Shown: positions 1 to 10,986, counted from the stretch's first letter. The stretch: DNA of 64,000 bases from Pseudomonas sp. PDNC002 (GCF_016919445.1 NZ_CP070356.1:2698001-2762000); one strand, 5' to 3'. A program made the numbers and translations. Notes: a model not told the origin generated them from the sequence alone.

Positions 1-504
1 ACCGCACTTTGCCTGCTGTTCTCCAGTGGCCTGGCTTCGGCCGCCCCCTTTACTACGGCTGACCTGGTCAGTTGGCCGCGGATGAATGTCGCCGATTTCG
101 CCTGCCTGCTGGAACAGCGTACCGGTCACGCCGACGCGCAGTTCAGCTGCGCCGCCAGCAAGAAGCTGAGCAACTGGGGTGACGCCTGCCATGACACCGA
201 CCTCAGCTACGCCGGCCCGCAGTTGCCCGAAGCCCTGGCGCGGCAGTTGAGTCCGCACGTCACGGCAGTAGACCTGGACTGGGAGTACGGGCGCCTGCAG
301 TCGGTGAACGTCACCTTCGACAAGATCATGACCGCGGAGGAAGTCGCGGACATCTTCCCGGACGTGAACCTGGAAGATCCGACGTCGCGGGAAAACCTGA
401 GCAACGCCTCGCTGCAGGACTGCGCCGAGGACGCCTCCTGCCTATACCTCGAAGGCTTCGAGCACATGGGTGGCGGGGATGTGGACTGCGAGGGCGCTCA
501 GTAG
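1..504 (+). CDS. Exported protein of unknown function (5' end missing)
   Basis: The reading frame is open from base 1, so the true start lies before the window. The first visible residues (ALCLLFSSGLASA, then APFTT) look like the end of a Sec signal peptide with an A-x-A cleavage site, so the product is probably periplasmic. The mature part is about 150 residues, acidic, with several cysteines (FSCAASKK, DACHD, LQDCAED, ASCLY, VDCEG) that could form disulfides. I recognise no domain. An internal ATG at 82 would lose the signal peptide and is not preferred. It converges on the DUF4349 lipoprotein gene. Confidence 0.7.
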   Translation, partial: TALCLLFSSGLASAAPFTTADLVSWPRMNVADFACLLEQRTGHADAQFSCAASKKLSNWGDACHDTDLSYAGPQLPEALARQLSPHVTAVDLDWEYGRLQSVNVTFDKIMTAEEVADIFPDVNLEDPTSRENLSNASLQDCAEDASCLYLEGFEHMGGGDVDCEGAQ

Positions 505-540
505 GCCTGAGGCAGCCCCACCGAAGGCGGGGAGTCCGTG

Positions 541-1347
541 TCACGCAGCTCGCTTCGTGGCGCGTCGGGTTCCGAGTTTGCGCCACAGCCAGCGCAGGAT
601 CAGCCCCGCGACCAGCAGCACGACCAGTAGTGGCAGGCCGAAGGCGGCCACCTGGATGGCGTTGACGGTGCCGTCGGTGAGTTCGTCCAGCGAATTGCCG
701 AAGGCCTTGCCGATGCGCGACCAGCGCCCGGTCGGCTGGTATTCGCTGGAGAAGTCCAGGGTCAGCAGGTTGGTGGCGATGCGGCGTTGCTGCTGGGCTG
801 CGTCCTGGCGCGCGGCGTGCAGTTGCTGCTCGACTTCGGCGGTGGCCTTGGCCAGCGCCAGCAGGTCGCTGACGCTCATGTCCTTGCGGCCCTGGAAGCC
901 TTGCAGGGTCTGATATTCGCGCTCCAGGCGCTCGCGCAGCTGCTGGTTGTCGCTGACGGCCTGGGCGAGGTCTTCGGCCTGGGTGCGGCGGCTTTGCAGT
1001 TGGCCGCCTTCGGCCGCGAGGGCGACGAGCTTTTCCACACCATCGGGGACGATGCGAACCACAAGATGCGCGTTGCGCATCTGGCTGTCGCCGCTCTGCT
1101 CGATGGCGATCAGCTCGCAGGGGCCGAAGCGGTCCAGGGTGCAGGCATCGCGGGAGGCGGCCAGCTGCGCGTCGATGCGCTCACTGGCCAGGCGGATGCC
1201 GACCTGGTGTTCGTAGGCGAGGAAGGAGCCGGCTTTCGCCGCTTCCCCTTGGAAAGCGGCGCCGGAATTGGCTGCGTGCTCCGAAGAGGCGCCGCAGCCG
1301 GCGAGGGCGGCGCTCAGGGCGAGCGCTGCCCCGTGGTGCAGTTTCAT
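541..1347 (-). CDS. DUF4349-family lipoprotein
   Basis: A 268-residue protein. The N-terminus MKLHHGAALALSAALAGC carries a lipobox (LAGC, Cys18). A central region rich in Gln and Glu (EREYQTLQGFQGRKDMSVSDLLALAKATAEVEQQL) looks coiled-coil, and there is one C-terminal transmembrane segment (about residues 232-252) followed by a basic tail (WRKLGTRRATKRAA). This arrangement fits the DUF4349 family; the role is unknown. The ATG at 1347 is chosen because AAGGAGG lies just upstream and the lipobox follows; an upstream in-frame start would put 29 basic residues ahead of the signal. It follows metG by 25 bp on the same strand, so the two are probably cotranscribed. Confidence 0.8.
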   Translation of the reverse strand: MKLHHGAALALSAALAGCGASSEHAANSGAAFQGEAAKAGSFLAYEHQVGIRLASERIDAQLAASRDACTLDRFGPCELIAIEQSGDSQMRNAHLVVRIVPDGVEKLVALAAEGGQLQSRRTQAEDLAQAVSDNQQLRERLEREYQTLQGFQGRKDMSVSDLLALAKATAEVEQQLHAARQDAAQQQRRIATNLLTLDFSSEYQPTGRWSRIGKAFGNSLDELTDGTVNAIQVAAFGLPLLVVLLVAGLILRWLWRKLGTRRATKRAA

Positions 1348-1372
1348 CGTTGGCCTCCTTGCCGTCCGACGC

Positions 1373-3409
1373 TTACTTGACGCGCTGACCCGGCTTGGCG
1401 CCGCTGTCCGGGCTGAGCAGGTAGATCTCTTCACCGCCGGGGCCGGCGGCCAGGACCATGCCTTCGGAGACGCCGAACTTCATCTTGCGCGGAGCCAGGT
1501 TGGCCACGTACAGGGTCAGGCGACCTTCGAGCTTGCTCGGGTCCGGGTAGGCGCTCTTGATGCCGGAGAACACGTTGCGTTTCTCGTCGCCGATGTCCAG
1601 GGACAGGCGCAGCAGCTTGTCGGCGCCTTCGACGAACTCGCACTTCTCGATCAGCGCGATGCGCAGGTCGACGGCGGCGAAGGCGTCGAAGTTGATTTCC
1701 GCGGCCAGCGGGTCCTTGGTCAGTTCACCGTTGCCGGCGGGTTTTGGGGCGCTGGCGAGAAGGTCTTCCTTGGAGGCTTCGATCATGGCTTCGATTTTCG
1801 CGGGCTCGATACGGGTCATCAGCGGGTTGAACGGGTTCAGTTGGTGATTGGCCAACAGTTGCTCGTGGTCGGCCCATTTCAGCGGGGCGACGTTGAGGAA
1901 GGCTTCGGCGGCAACGGCCAGTTTCGGCAACACGGGCTTGAGGAAGATCACCAGTTGGCGGAACAGGTTCACGCCCAGGGCGCAGATGGCCTGGACCTCA
2001 TCCTGCTTGCCTTCCTGCTTGTTCAGCGACCAGGGCGCCTTGTCGGCGATCCAGGCGTTGGCCTGGTCGGCCAGGGCCATGATCTCGCGCATGGCGCGGC
2101 CGAAGTCGCGGGCTTCGTAGGCGGCAGCGATGCTCGGTGCCGCGTCCTTGAAGGCCTGGGCCAGTTCCGGCGCCGGGTTGGCGTCCACCAGCAGGCCGTT
2201 GTTGCCCTTGTGGATGAAGCCGGCGCAACGGCTGGCGATGTTCACTACCTTGCCGACCAGGTCGGAGTTGACCTTCTGCACGAAGTCCTCGAGGTTAAGG
2301 TCGAGGTCGTCCACGCCGCGGCCCAGCTTGGAGGCGTAGTAGTAGCGCAGGTATTCCGGGTCCAGGTGATCCAGGTAGGTGCGCGCCTTGACGAAGGTGC
2401 CGCGCGACTTGGACATCTTCTGGCCGTTGACGGTCAGGTAGCCGTGCACGTTCAGCGCGGTCGGCTTGCGGTAGCCGGCGCCTTCGAGCATGGCCGGCCA
2501 GAACAGCGCGTGGAAGTTGACGATGTCCTTGCCGATGAAGTGGTACAGCTCGGCGTCGGAGCCCTGTTTCCAGTAGGCGTCGAAGTCCAGTTCCGGACGG
2601 CGCGCGCAGAGGTTCTTGAAGCTGGCCATGTAGCCGATCGGCGCGTCCAGCCAGACGTAGAAGTACTTGCCCGGCGCGTCGGGGATCTCGAAGCCGAAGT
2701 AGGGTGCATCGCGGGAGATGTCCCATTCCTGCAGGCCGGAGTCCAGCCACTCGGCGAGCTTGTTGGCCACCGATTCCTGCAGGGCGCCGCTGCGGGTCCA
2801 CTGCTGCAGCATGGCCTGGAAGTCAGGCAGCTTGAAGAAGTAGTGCAGCGATTCCTTGAGCACCGGGGTGGCGCCGGAGATCGCCGATTTCGGGTCCTTC
2901 AGCTCGGTGGGCGCATAGGTCGCGCCGCAGGCTTCGCAGTTGTCGCCGTACTGGTCGGCGGTGCCGCACTTGGGACAGGTGCCCTTGATGAAGCGATCGG
3001 CCAGGAACATCTGCTTTTCCGGGTCGAAGTACTGGGTCACCGGACGGGTGGCGATGTGGCCGGCTTCGCGCAGCTTCAGGTAGATGGCCGAGGACAGCTC
3101 GCGGTTCTCTTCCGAATGGGTCGAATGGTAGTTGTCGAACTCCACCAGGAAGTCGGCGAAATCGCCCATGTGCTCGGCGCGCACGCCATCGATCAGTTGC
3201 TCGGAGGTGATGCCTTCGCGCTCGGCGCGCAGCATGATGGCCGAGCCGTGGGCATCGTCCGCGCACACGTACACCGCCTGATTGCCACGCATCTTCTGGA
3301 AGCGAACCCAGATGTCGGTCTGGATGTACTCCAGCATGTGACCGAGGTGGATCGAACCATTGGCGTAGGGCAGGGCGCTGGTGACGAGGATCTTGCGGGC
3401 TTCGGACAT
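1373..3409 (-). CDS. metG: Methionyl-tRNA synthetase
   Basis: Class I aminoacyl-tRNA synthetase charging tRNA-Met, cytosolic. The 678-residue product shows the HIGH-type motif HLGH at 21-24, a zinc knuckle with Cys145, Cys148, Cys158 and Cys161 (CPKC...CEAC), the KMSKS motif in the second half of the Rossmann domain ([11 protein letters not shown]), and a C-terminal EMAP/tRNA-binding domain from about residue 575 ([20 protein letters not shown]), as in the long dimeric MetG of enteric bacteria and pseudomonads. Divergent from mrp, an arrangement also found in P. aeruginosa. Confidence 0.97.
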   Translation of the reverse strand: MSEARKILVTSALPYANGSIHLGHMLEYIQTDIWVRFQKMRGNQAVYVCADDAHGSAIMLRAEREGITSEQLIDGVRAEHMGDFADFLVEFDNYHSTHSEENRELSSAIYLKLREAGHIATRPVTQYFDPEKQMFLADRFIKGTCPKCGTADQYGDNCEACGATYAPTELKDPKSAISGATPVLKESLHYFFKLPDFQAMLQQWTRSGALQESVANKLAEWLDSGLQEWDISRDAPYFGFEIPDAPGKYFYVWLDAPIGYMASFKNLCARRPELDFDAYWKQGSDAELYHFIGKDIVNFHALFWPAMLEGAGYRKPTALNVHGYLTVNGQKMSKSRGTFVKARTYLDHLDPEYLRYYYASKLGRGVDDLDLNLEDFVQKVNSDLVGKVVNIASRCAGFIHKGNNGLLVDANPAPELAQAFKDAAPSIAAAYEARDFGRAMREIMALADQANAWIADKAPWSLNKQEGKQDEVQAICALGVNLFRQLVIFLKPVLPKLAVAAEAFLNVAPLKWADHEQLLANHQLNPFNPLMTRIEPAKIEAMIEASKEDLLASAPKPAGNGELTKDPLAAEINFDAFAAVDLRIALIEKCEFVEGADKLLRLSLDIGDEKRNVFSGIKSAYPDPSKLEGRLTLYVANLAPRKMKFGVSEGMVLAAGPGGEEIYLLSPDSGAKPGQRVK

Positions 3410-3539
3410 GATGATCGGCCGTTCCGGTTAAAACGAGGGAATCGGCAACTATATAGGGCTGGGGCGAAACTTTCACCCGTGGGCCGCCTGGCAGTAGGGG
3501 AGGGGCGACTGCGACGGATTGGCGCCGGAGTCTGCTTTG

Positions 3540-3643
3540 TGTAGGAGCGGAGCTTCTCCGCGAATTCCCGGCATGGCCGGGATGGCATCGTGGGCCTGGG
3601 CACCGGCCTGGCGGCCGGATCGCGGACAAGGTCCGCTCCTACG
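3540..3643. repeat. Inverted pair of REP elements (metG-mrp intergenic)
   Basis: GTAGGAGCGGAGCTTCTCCG begins at 3541, and its near-reverse complement CGCGGACAAGGTCCGCTCCT ends near 3642. These are the palindromic Pseudomonas REP units, here inverted about 55 bp apart. They fill most of the 326-bp space between divergent metG and mrp. The same unit recurs at 23504-23576, 35102-35193 and 44776-44865. Confidence 0.85.
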
Positions 3644-3735
3644 GGAGTGAGACGGCCCTGATGATCCCGAGCAAGGCCGCGACGACAGGCGTAAGATACC
3701 CGCCCATTCTGCTCAGTCTTTCATCGGGAGTACCC

Positions 3736-4830
3736 ATGGGCGCCGCCAACCGAGCCACGGTGGAAAACCTTCTCCGCCAGATCAACGACCCTCACACCGG
3801 CCAGAACCTGCTGGACGCCGGCTACCTGCGCGAGCTGGACATCCAGGGCGGGCGCATCTCGCTGACCCTGGAACTTGGCTACGCCGCCGGCCTGTTCAAG
3901 AACGGCCTGGCGCAGACCGTGCAGTTGGCCCTGGAAGCGCTGGACGGCGTTGACTCCGCGCAGGTCAAGGTGGAAACCCATATCGCCGCGCACAAGGCCC
4001 AGGCCCAGGTGCCGGGCATGAGCAACGTGAAGAACATCATCGCCGTCGCCTCCGGCAAGGGCGGCGTGGGCAAGTCCACCACCGCCGCCAACCTCGCGCT
4101 GGCGCTGGCCCGCGAAGGCGCCAAGGTCGGCATCCTCGACGCCGACATCTATGGCCCGAGCCAGGGCATCATGTTCGGCATCCCCGAAGGCACCCGGCCG
4201 AAGATCCGCGACCAGAAGTGGTTCATCCCGCTGGAAGCCCACGGCGTGGAAGTCATGTCCATGGCCTTCCTCACCGACGACAACACCCCGGTGGTCTGGC
4301 GAGGCCCGATGGTCTCCGGCGCGCTGATCCAGTTGATCACCCAGACGGCCTGGAATGACCTCGACTACCTGGTGATCGACATGCCGCCGGGTACCGGCGA
4401 TATCCAGCTGACCCTCGCGCAAAAAGTCCCAGTGGCCGGCGCGGTGATCGTTACCACGCCGCAGGACCTGGCCCTGCTGGACGCCAAGAAGGGCGTGGAG
4501 ATGTTCCGCAAGGTGAATATCCCCGTGCTGGGCGTGGTCGAGAACATGGCCGTGCACATCTGCTCCAATTGTGGCCACGCCGAGCACCTGTTCGGCGAGG
4601 GCGGTGGCGAGAAGCTGGCCGCGCAGTTCGGCGTCGACCTGCTGGCCTCGCTGCCGTTGTCCATGGCCATCCGCATGCAGGCTGACGGCGGCAAACCCAC
4701 CGTGGTTGCCGACCCGGAAAGCCAGTTGGCGATGATCTACCAGGAAACCGCGCGCTGCGTCGGCGCCCGCATCGCCCTGAGCGAGAAGGCTGCGCCGGAC
4801 ATGCCGAACATCTCCATCAGCGACGACTGA
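3736..4830 (+). CDS. apbC: Iron-sulfur cluster carrier protein ApbC/Mrp
   Basis: Mrp/NBP35-family P-loop ATPase of 364 residues that binds and transfers Fe-S clusters in the cytosol. An N-terminal DUF59/MIP18-like domain (about 1-90) precedes the deviant Walker A motif GKGGVGKST (about 107-115) and the signature DADIYGPSQG. The CxxC cluster-binding motif is CSNC at 276-279. The ATG at 3736 follows GGGAGTACCC and gives the usual family length; the frame stays open upstream, but the extra residues do not look like Mrp. Confidence 0.95.
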   Translation: MGAANRATVENLLRQINDPHTGQNLLDAGYLRELDIQGGRISLTLELGYAAGLFKNGLAQTVQLALEALDGVDSAQVKVETHIAAHKAQAQVPGMSNVKNIIAVASGKGGVGKSTTAANLALALAREGAKVGILDADIYGPSQGIMFGIPEGTRPKIRDQKWFIPLEAHGVEVMSMAFLTDDNTPVVWRGPMVSGALIQLITQTAWNDLDYLVIDMPPGTGDIQLTLAQKVPVAGAVIVTTPQDLALLDAKKGVEMFRKVNIPVLGVVENMAVHICSNCGHAEHLFGEGGGEKLAAQFGVDLLASLPLSMAIRMQADGGKPTVVADPESQLAMIYQETARCVGARIALSEKAAPDMPNISISDD

Positions 4831-4845
4831 TCCGGAAGCTCTGCA

Positions 4846-5460
4846 ATGCGCAAGGATGCAAAAACCGCCGCCGGCTGGCTGCTGGCGGCGTGCATGGGCC
4901 TCACCGGCTCATTGGCCTGGGGCGCCGACGAGGACTCCGCCGACTGGCAGGCCCAGTGCGTGATCGGCGGCAAGCCGGTGACCCTGGACTTCCGCTCCGC
5001 CTCGGGCGATGCCTTCGAGGACGACATGGCCGTGCAGGCGCGCCGCGCCGACGGCGCCGTCGTTACCTTGCCGCTGCCGCCCGCGCTCTACCACGCCAGC
5101 GGGCTGCTCGGCAGCCCGAAGAGCGCCTGCGACCCTGTGCCGCTGCTGGACATGGGCGACGGCCTGGGGCTGATGCTTCTGGTGCGCGACAACCGCCCCG
5201 GACTGCCGGTGGTGGATTCGCTGCTGCTCGACCTCGCCACCCTGCAGGTTGTGGATAAGCGCCTGGGCGACCCCGGCGCCGTGGAAGGCTTGCTGAAAAC
5301 CGCCAGCCTGGTGCTTCGCCAGTCCGCGAATGGCGTCGATCTGCGCCTGGTGCGTGAAGCCGTGCCCGGTGCGGAGTGCGACTGTGCCGACGCTTATGCC
5401 GAGGATTGGCTGCGTTTCTCCGTGGATCAGCGGAAATTGCGCACGACCTGGCTGCCCTGA
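4846..5460 (+). CDS. Exported protein of unknown function
   Basis: A 204-residue protein with a clear signal peptide ([21 protein letters not shown], cleavage probably after SLAWGA), so probably periplasmic. The mature part contains a few cysteines (AQCVIGG, SACDPV, AECDCAD) and no domain I recognise. It starts 15 bp after apbC on the same strand with GGAAG as ribosome-binding site, so it is probably in the apbC operon. A hairpin follows the stop. Confidence 0.75.
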   Translation: MRKDAKTAAGWLLAACMGLTGSLAWGADEDSADWQAQCVIGGKPVTLDFRSASGDAFEDDMAVQARRADGAVVTLPLPPALYHASGLLGSPKSACDPVPLLDMGDGLGLMLLVRDNRPGLPVVDSLLLDLATLQVVDKRLGDPGAVEGLLKTASLVLRQSANGVDLRLVREAVPGAECDCADAYAEDWLRFSVDQRKLRTTWLP

Positions 5461-5479
5461 GCATCGCCAGCGCTTGACC

Positions 5480-5506
5480 GCCGGCCCTTTGCCCCGAAGG
5501 GCCGGC
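5480..5506. terminator. Hairpin between exported protein and dcd
   Basis: GCCGGCCCTT (5480-5489) pairs perfectly with AAGGGCCGGC (5497-5506) around a 7-base loop. No T-tract follows directly; the nearest is at about 5524. It may be a weak terminator, or a processing or stability hairpin, ahead of dcd. Confidence 0.5.
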
Positions 5507-5554
5507 CCCGGTAAGATTCGCCTTCTTTTTCAACCGCCGCACAGGACACCCGCC

Positions 5555-6121
<567 letters not shown>

Positions 6122-6139
6122 TTCAGAGAGATTCCGGAC

Positions 6140-6727
6140 ATGACCTCGCAAGGACTGCGGGGCCTGCTCTGCGCGCTGTTGCTGGGCGCGAGCGGCCATC
6201 TGGCGGCAGCCGAACTCAGCGTCACGCCCGGTGGCGAGGTGCTCGGCCTCCCATCGAACGCTCCCCTGAAGCAATTCGTCGAACGCCTGGGCGAGCCCAC
6301 CGCGCGCCTGCCCATGCGCGGCGGAGAGCAGGGCCTGCTCTATGGCAATTCCACACTGCTGGTGTTCAAGGGGCAGCGCCTGACGCAGGTGCGCTGCTGG
6401 CTGCATAGCCGATTCACTCCGTCGCTGTTCCTCGGTTGGCTCGACCAGGTCGAGCCGGGCAAGGACCCGCTGACCTTTGCCGTGGACGGCAAGGTGCATC
6501 TTGGCCAGGAGCGGGGCGAAGCCTCCGCGTGGCTGAATGGCCTGGAAGGGGACGGCGATGAGCTGTCGGATGTCCGCATGCGCGGCGACAGCGAAATCTG
6601 GCTGGGCTATGGAAACTCCGACGACTACGGCATCCAGGGCGAAAGTCACCAGATCGTGGTGTCCCTCAGCGTGAGCATTCCCGAGCCGCCCGCCGCTTCA
6701 ATGGGTGTCATGGGCGGGCGTCCGTAA
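6140..6727 (+). CDS. Exported protein of unknown function
   Basis: A 195-residue protein with signal peptide MTSQGLRGLLCALLLGASG, cleaved probably after HLAAA. The mature part begins ELSVTPGGEVLGLPSNA and has no domain I recognise; the phrase GLPSNAPLKQFVERLGEP recalls small SmpA/OmlA-like exported proteins but is too weak to name. It starts 18 bp after dcd on the same strand. Its last 30 bp overlap the end of the converging kinase gene. Confidence 0.7.
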   Translation: MTSQGLRGLLCALLLGASGHLAAAELSVTPGGEVLGLPSNAPLKQFVERLGEPTARLPMRGGEQGLLYGNSTLLVFKGQRLTQVRCWLHSRFTPSLFLGWLDQVEPGKDPLTFAVDGKVHLGQERGEASAWLNGLEGDGDELSDVRMRGDSEIWLGYGNSDDYGIQGESHQIVVSLSVSIPEPPAASMGVMGGRP

Positions 6728-7259
6728 GGCTTCCAGCACGAAGGCCGCTCGCGCTTCCAGATCGGCGCACGGCAGCTGCAGCACGCGATATCCCAGCTCG
6801 TCGTACACCTCGGTCATGATCGCCGCCGTTTGCTGCGCTTCGGCGAAGTCCTGCCGGCGTTCGGCATCGTTGAGGTAGATGGCTTCCCAAGCTGGCGCCA
6901 GGAGCACGGTCTGCCCGTAGCGCAGTTCCCGCGCGGCGATTTGCAGCTCTTCCGGAACCGCTAGGCCGCAGAGCCTCGCATACCCCAGCACATCCGGCAG
7001 GCCGCGATCGAACAGCCACAACCCACCCGCATTGAGCGCGCGCTCGCGGGTCGTCAGTGCGTGCTCGAACATCGCCTGGCAGAAAGCCCCCCCGGTTTGC
7101 CCACGGCAGCGCGTCGCCGCCCCTGGCCAGTTGCTCGCGAATGATGGCGCGGCCGCCTTCCTCGACGACGTTCAGGCCGTGATGGCGATGCAGATGGTCG
7201 AGCAGCGTGCTCTTGCCGGCGCCGGGGCTGCCGGTAATGACGATGAGGGATTCGGACAT
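6698..7259 (-). pseudogene. P-loop AAA-type ATPase/kinase, frameshifted at a G7 tract
   Basis: Reading from 7259, the protein begins MSESLIVITGSPGAGKSTLL, with Walker A GSPGAGKST at residues 9-17 and the segment NVVEEGGRAIIREQ typical of small AAA_28-type P-loop kinases. After ALPWANRG the frame runs into unrelated sequence. The expected continuation (AFCQAMFEHALTTRERALNAGGL, then LFDRGLPDVLGYARL) is intact in the next frame and ends at 6698. The switch sits on a run of seven C on the + strand (7087-7093; G7 in the message); six G would restore one frame of about 186 codons. This could be a true frameshift, a length-variable tract or a sequence error. Confidence 0.75.
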
Positions 7260-7342
7260 GGCGATGACTCCTGAAGGAAAGGATGCAGGGGAGTACCAGC
7301 CGGGGAAGGTCTTGCAGGAGGGTGGTGCGGCGGAAGCGGGGC

Positions 7343-7375
7343 GGGGAAAAAAAGAAAGGCACCCAAGGGGTGCCT
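7343..7375 (-). terminator. Rho-independent terminator of quiP
   Basis: On the minus strand the stem AGGCACCC/GGGTGCCT with a 3-base loop (7357-7375) is followed by TTTCTTTTTTT (7346-7356). This is a canonical intrinsic terminator 84 bp after the quiP stop. Confidence 0.85.
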
Positions 7376-7458
7376 GAATATGATCATGGAGTAAGTCGAC
7401 AATTCTGATTCCGGGGCGGGAAGCAAGTTCCCGACTCCCGGAAATATTTTTCAGATCA

Positions 7459-9999
7459 TCACTTTTCCGGCACCAGCGTCAGGCGTTTCACGCCGTAGAC
7501 CTTCTCCAGGTTCTGCGACTGGAACGGGAAGCTCATGTAGTTGCCCTTGAGCCAGGCGTCGATGCCGTCGGCGTAGTGCGGGCTGGCCGGGTTGCCGGAC
7601 TGGCCGCTGCTGTTGAGGCCGATCATCGGTTCGCTCTGGCCAAAGTCGACGACGATGCGCATGGCCGGGATCAGCCAGGTGTCGAAGTCCTGGCCCCAGT
7701 GGTAGGCGGACACGTTCAGCGTCGTGTGGTCGCCGCCGGCCGGGTAGGGGCCGCGGTCCAGGTAGCCCTTGATCGCGCCGAGGCTGGCGCGTTCGCCAGC
7801 GCTGAGATTGGGCGCCATCTTGGTGCTGTCGCTGACCCACTCGTAGGTATGCAGCTTGCCCCACTGCCAGGCGTGGCGGTCGCTGCCCAGCTTCTGCTCG
7901 CAGAACGCGGTGGCAGCGGCCAGGCTTCGGGCGAGGATCGCCGGCTTGTCTTCCTTCTGCGGGGTGCGGGTGTCATCCCAGAACGGGCTGTCATCGCGGC
8001 CCAGCAGGTGGTCGGCCTGGGCCGAGTAGGACAGGTTGGCGGTCTCGACGAAGGCCTTCCAGGACGGGCTGTCCTCCGGGCCGAGCTCGTCGAGGAAGAT
8101 CTGCTTGGTGCTCTCTTGCAGGAAGGCTTCGTACAGCGCGGCGTCGCCGGAGGTGGGCGAGAGCTTGCCGTCGAACGCCATGATCCGGTCCAGCGCTTCG
8201 CGGGCGCGGGCGCGCTGATCGGCGGGCAGGGCGTCGATGGCTTTCTTCAGCGGCTGCGCCATGCCCGGAGCATCGAACATCGTCTGCAGCTTGCCGGCGA
8301 AGGGCGTGGTCTGGTCGTACTGCATGGCGATCATGCTGCGGTAGTCGTGGCTCTTGCTGCCGCCAGCGAGCTGGGCGATGCGCTCGTAGCGCTCCGGGTA
8401 GTACCAGGAGCTGGACAGCTGCGCGCCGTAGCCCGGTTGCACGCTGCGGTGGTTGGCGGTGCCCAGCCAGCCCTGCGCCGGGTCCTGGTCGGACGGATGC
8501 AGGATCGGGTCGGCGAAGCCATCCCAGTCATAGCGCCCATCCCAGCCAGGGGAGGGCAGCAGGCCGCGGCCTTCCTTGCGGTTGGGGAAGCGCCCGGTGA
8601 CCTGCCAGCCGATGTGCTTCTCGTCGGCGAACACGATGTTCAGCGCCATGGCGCGGACGTCGCGGGTGGCGTCGAAGGCCTGCTCGACGTTCTTCGCGCG
8701 GGACAGGTCGAAGAAGGCGTCGAGGGTGCGGTCGGTCTCGCCCTGGATGCTCTGGTAGGCGATGCCGTAGCCGCTGGACAGCTCCAGCGGTTGCAGCTCG
8801 TGCTTGCGCGGGCCCAGCGCGCTGTTGAGCAGCGGGCCGTGGCGGGTTTCGTAGATGACCTCGCGGACCGGGCTCTGGCCCTTGATGAAGAAGGTCTCGT
8901 TGCGCTCGATGGCCGGCTTCCACTGGCCGTCGGCGAGGTAGTAGAGCTTGCTGCCCTGGCGTTTGACCTGTTCGAGGAAGAGGTCCTGGTTGTCGCCCAT
9001 GACCATGGTCATGCCCCAGGCGAGCTTGCCGTTGAAACCGGCGACCACGCCCGGTACGCCGGCGATGGAGACGCCCGCGGCGTTGTACTTGGGCGAGCGG
9101 ATCTGCACGTAGTTCCACACCGAGGGCATGGACAGCGGCAGGTGGGTGTCGTTGGCCAGGATGCTCTTGCCGCTGCGCGTACGCTGCGGGGCGATGGCCC
9201 AGTTGTTGGAGGCGGCGACGCCCATCATCTGCAGCGCGGCGATCTGTCCGGCGGCCTTGTCCAGTTGCTCGAGCCCCGCGATCTTGCCGTCCAGGCGCAG
9301 GCCCTTGAGCTTCTCGGCTTCCTCGAAGGGCAGCGCTTCATCCGGGTAGATCGGCGTCAGCCAGGGCAGCTTGTCGGCGCCGACTTTCTGCGCGAGCACC
9401 AGCGAGGCGATCTCTTCCTGCAGGTTCACCGCCAGGCCGAAGTTCAGCAGGCTGAAGACCAGCGCGGAGTCTTCCGGCTTCCAGTATTCGGGCCGGTAGC
9501 CGGACTCGGCCAGGTCCATCGGCAGCTTGTCGCGGTAACGGTACAGGTAGGCGTTGACACCGCGCGCGTAGGTCTCGAAGAAGCGCTTGAGGCGCGGCGA
9601 GGCGCCGGCATAGAGGGCGTCAGCAGCTTTCTTCAGGTTCACCGTGCGCATGAAACGGTCAGTCTCCAGCGCGCCGGGGCCGACCATTTCCGACAGACGC
9701 CCCTGGGCCATCAGGCGCAGGCCGACCATCTGGCTGATGCGGTCGCTGGCATGCACGTAGCCCAGAGTGAACAGGGCGTCGTGGAAGGTGCTGGTTTCGA
9801 TCAGCGGCATGCCCAGGCTGTTGCGGCGGATCGATACGTTGTCGGCCAGGCCCTTGATCGGCTGCACGCCGTAGCTCGGCGGCAGGCTGTCGGAATAGCG
9901 GTCATTCAGCCAGCCCTGGCAGCCGGTAAGGCTGACAGCGGCAGTGACGGTGGCGGCAAGGCCGAAGCTGGGAAGCCGGCGGAAGGCACGCGGGGCCAT
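7459..9999 (-). CDS. quiP: Acyl-homoserine lactone acylase QuiP (Ntn hydrolase)
   Basis: Penicillin-acylase-family enzyme of 846 residues that in P. aeruginosa (PA1032) cleaves the amide bond of long-chain acyl-homoserine lactones, a form of quorum quenching. The sequence matches QuiP throughout as I remember it (for example [33 protein letters not shown]). The autocatalytic cleavage site and nucleophile lie in [11 protein letters not shown], with Ser264 becoming the beta-chain N-terminus. The N-terminus has a signal region ending SLTGC (Cys27), so it may be lipid-anchored. ATG 9999 is preferred over an upstream GTG because AGGAG sits 9 nt before it. No luxI/luxR gene is in the window. Confidence 0.93.
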   Translation of the reverse strand: MAPRAFRRLPSFGLAATVTAAVSLTGCQGWLNDRYSDSLPPSYGVQPIKGLADNVSIRRNSLGMPLIETSTFHDALFTLGYVHASDRISQMVGLRLMAQGRLSEMVGPGALETDRFMRTVNLKKAADALYAGASPRLKRFFETYARGVNAYLYRYRDKLPMDLAESGYRPEYWKPEDSALVFSLLNFGLAVNLQEEIASLVLAQKVGADKLPWLTPIYPDEALPFEEAEKLKGLRLDGKIAGLEQLDKAAGQIAALQMMGVAASNNWAIAPQRTRSGKSILANDTHLPLSMPSVWNYVQIRSPKYNAAGVSIAGVPGVVAGFNGKLAWGMTMVMGDNQDLFLEQVKRQGSKLYYLADGQWKPAIERNETFFIKGQSPVREVIYETRHGPLLNSALGPRKHELQPLELSSGYGIAYQSIQGETDRTLDAFFDLSRAKNVEQAFDATRDVRAMALNIVFADEKHIGWQVTGRFPNRKEGRGLLPSPGWDGRYDWDGFADPILHPSDQDPAQGWLGTANHRSVQPGYGAQLSSSWYYPERYERIAQLAGGSKSHDYRSMIAMQYDQTTPFAGKLQTMFDAPGMAQPLKKAIDALPADQRARAREALDRIMAFDGKLSPTSGDAALYEAFLQESTKQIFLDELGPEDSPSWKAFVETANLSYSAQADHLLGRDDSPFWDDTRTPQKEDKPAILARSLAAATAFCEQKLGSDRHAWQWGKLHTYEWVSDSTKMAPNLSAGERASLGAIKGYLDRGPYPAGGDHTTLNVSAYHWGQDFDTWLIPAMRIVVDFGQSEPMIGLNSSGQSGNPASPHYADGIDAWLKGNYMSFPFQSQNLEKVYGVKRLTLVPEK

Positions 10000-10122
10000 G
10001 GGGATGTGCTCCTGCACAAAGTGGGTCGCGGAAAAGGCGCTACGTTAGTGAGCCGAGGATAGCTGTGCAAGCCGCGCGGAGCGGGATTTTCAGCAGCCGA
10101 CGAATAGTTGGGCCAGACAGCA

Positions 10123-10147
10123 GAAGGCCCGCGCTCGGCGGGCCTTC
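10123..10147. terminator. Hairpin after SEC-C gene
   Basis: GAAGGCCCGC (10123-10132) pairs with GCGGGCCTTC (10138-10147) over a 5-base loop, 22 bp past the stop of the minus-strand SEC-C gene. The following T content is low (TTCTGCTGT), so termination may be partial. Confidence 0.6.
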
Positions 10148-10169
10148 GGGGCAGTGCTCGAAGCCTGGG

Positions 10170-10370
10170 TCAGGCGCCGTGGCACTTCTTGTACTTGCTG
10201 CCGCTGCCGCAAGGGCAGGGGTCGTTGCGACCGACGTCCTTGAGCGGGTTACGCGCCGGCTCATGGCTGTGGTTGCAGTGCGGGCCGTGCACGTGACCGT
10301 GGTCATGATGATGATCGTGATCATGGTCGTGGTTGCAGTTCGGACCGTGTACGTGGGGTTCCTGGCTCAT
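10170..10370 (-). CDS. Small histidine-rich SEC-C zinc-motif protein
   Basis: A 66-residue protein. The first half is a run of His/Asp/Gly ([19 protein letters not shown]), likely metal-binding; the second half is a SEC-C zinc motif ([19 protein letters not shown]) as found at the SecA C-terminus. The function is unknown; metal or ribosome/SecB-type interaction is possible. ATG 10370 lies 8 nt after the stop of the upstream lipoprotein gene, so translation is probably coupled. An in-frame TTG 12 nt upstream is less likely. Confidence 0.85.
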   Translation of the reverse strand: MSQEPHVHGPNCNHDHDHDHHHDHGHVHGPHCNHSHEPARNPLKDVGRNDPCPCGSGSKYKKCHGA

Positions 10371-10378
10371 GGTGACAC

Positions 10379-10864
10379 TCAATCGGGGATGAAATCGCCG
10401 GGAATTATCTCGCCATTGCGCGCAATGTGCACGCTCTGTCCGAACAGCAGCCCGGTCTTCACTTCGCCCTCAAGGCGATAGCGGATCGGCTTGTCCGGAT
10501 CTTCCAGCAACTTGACGATGTACTTCATGTGCCGCCAGAGGTTGGTGGTCACCGGTACTTCAAAGGTTTCATGGCCGTTGGCCGGCACTGTGAACCAGTT
10601 ATTCGACTCACCTTCGGCCAGGTCGATATCGTTCAGCTTGACCTTGTAGGCCAGGCCGCGAACCGGGAGGCTGAAGTCGTTCGGATTGTCGATGCGGAAG
10701 TGCAGGGTGAATTCCTGCTCCAGCAAGCGTGCCTTGACGACGTTTACCTTGACCAGTTTCACGTCCGGCTGCTGGAAATCGCCTGTGATCCAGCTGCAGC
10801 CTGAAACCAGGCTGAAGAACCAGATCAGGCTGATAATTCTTATCATTTGCGCCTGATAATTCAT
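10379..10864 (-). CDS. LEA type 2 / WHy-domain lipoprotein
   Basis: A 161-residue protein with an N-terminal hydrophobic segment and lipobox (SLVSGC, Cys23). The rest resembles the LEA_2/WHy (water-stress and hypersensitive response) domain: [24 protein letters not shown] is the usual NPN signature strand. In pseudomonads these are small periplasmic or outer-membrane-anchored proteins of unknown role. ATG 10864 has AGGGG upstream; a second ATG at 10846 is possible. It overlaps the regulatory space shared with the divergent gene at 10987. Confidence 0.8.
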   Translation of the reverse strand: MNYQAQMIRIISLIWFFSLVSGCSWITGDFQQPDVKLVKVNVVKARLLEQEFTLHFRIDNPNDFSLPVRGLAYKVKLNDIDLAEGESNNWFTVPANGHETFEVPVTTNLWRHMKYIVKLLEDPDKPIRYRLEGEVKTGLLFGQSVHIARNGEIIPGDFIPD

Positions 10865-10986
10865 GTCTATCCCCTAAGACGCCTCAGTGTACCAAGCACC
10901 TGCTCGGCCGCAAGTTGTTGTTACGTTAAAAGAAGCTGCACCATACTGGCCGAATGTAACCGGCGGGTTAACACAGGAGAGTGAAG

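Noticed and set aside
7087-7093. Programmed ribosomal frameshift in the P-loop kinase
   Set aside because: No slippery heptamer with a following pseudoknot or stop context was apparent, and related kinases are encoded in one frame; an indel explains it more simply.
7459-9999. Quorum-sensing locus around quiP
   Set aside because: No luxI or luxR homologue is found in the window; the enzyme stands alone.
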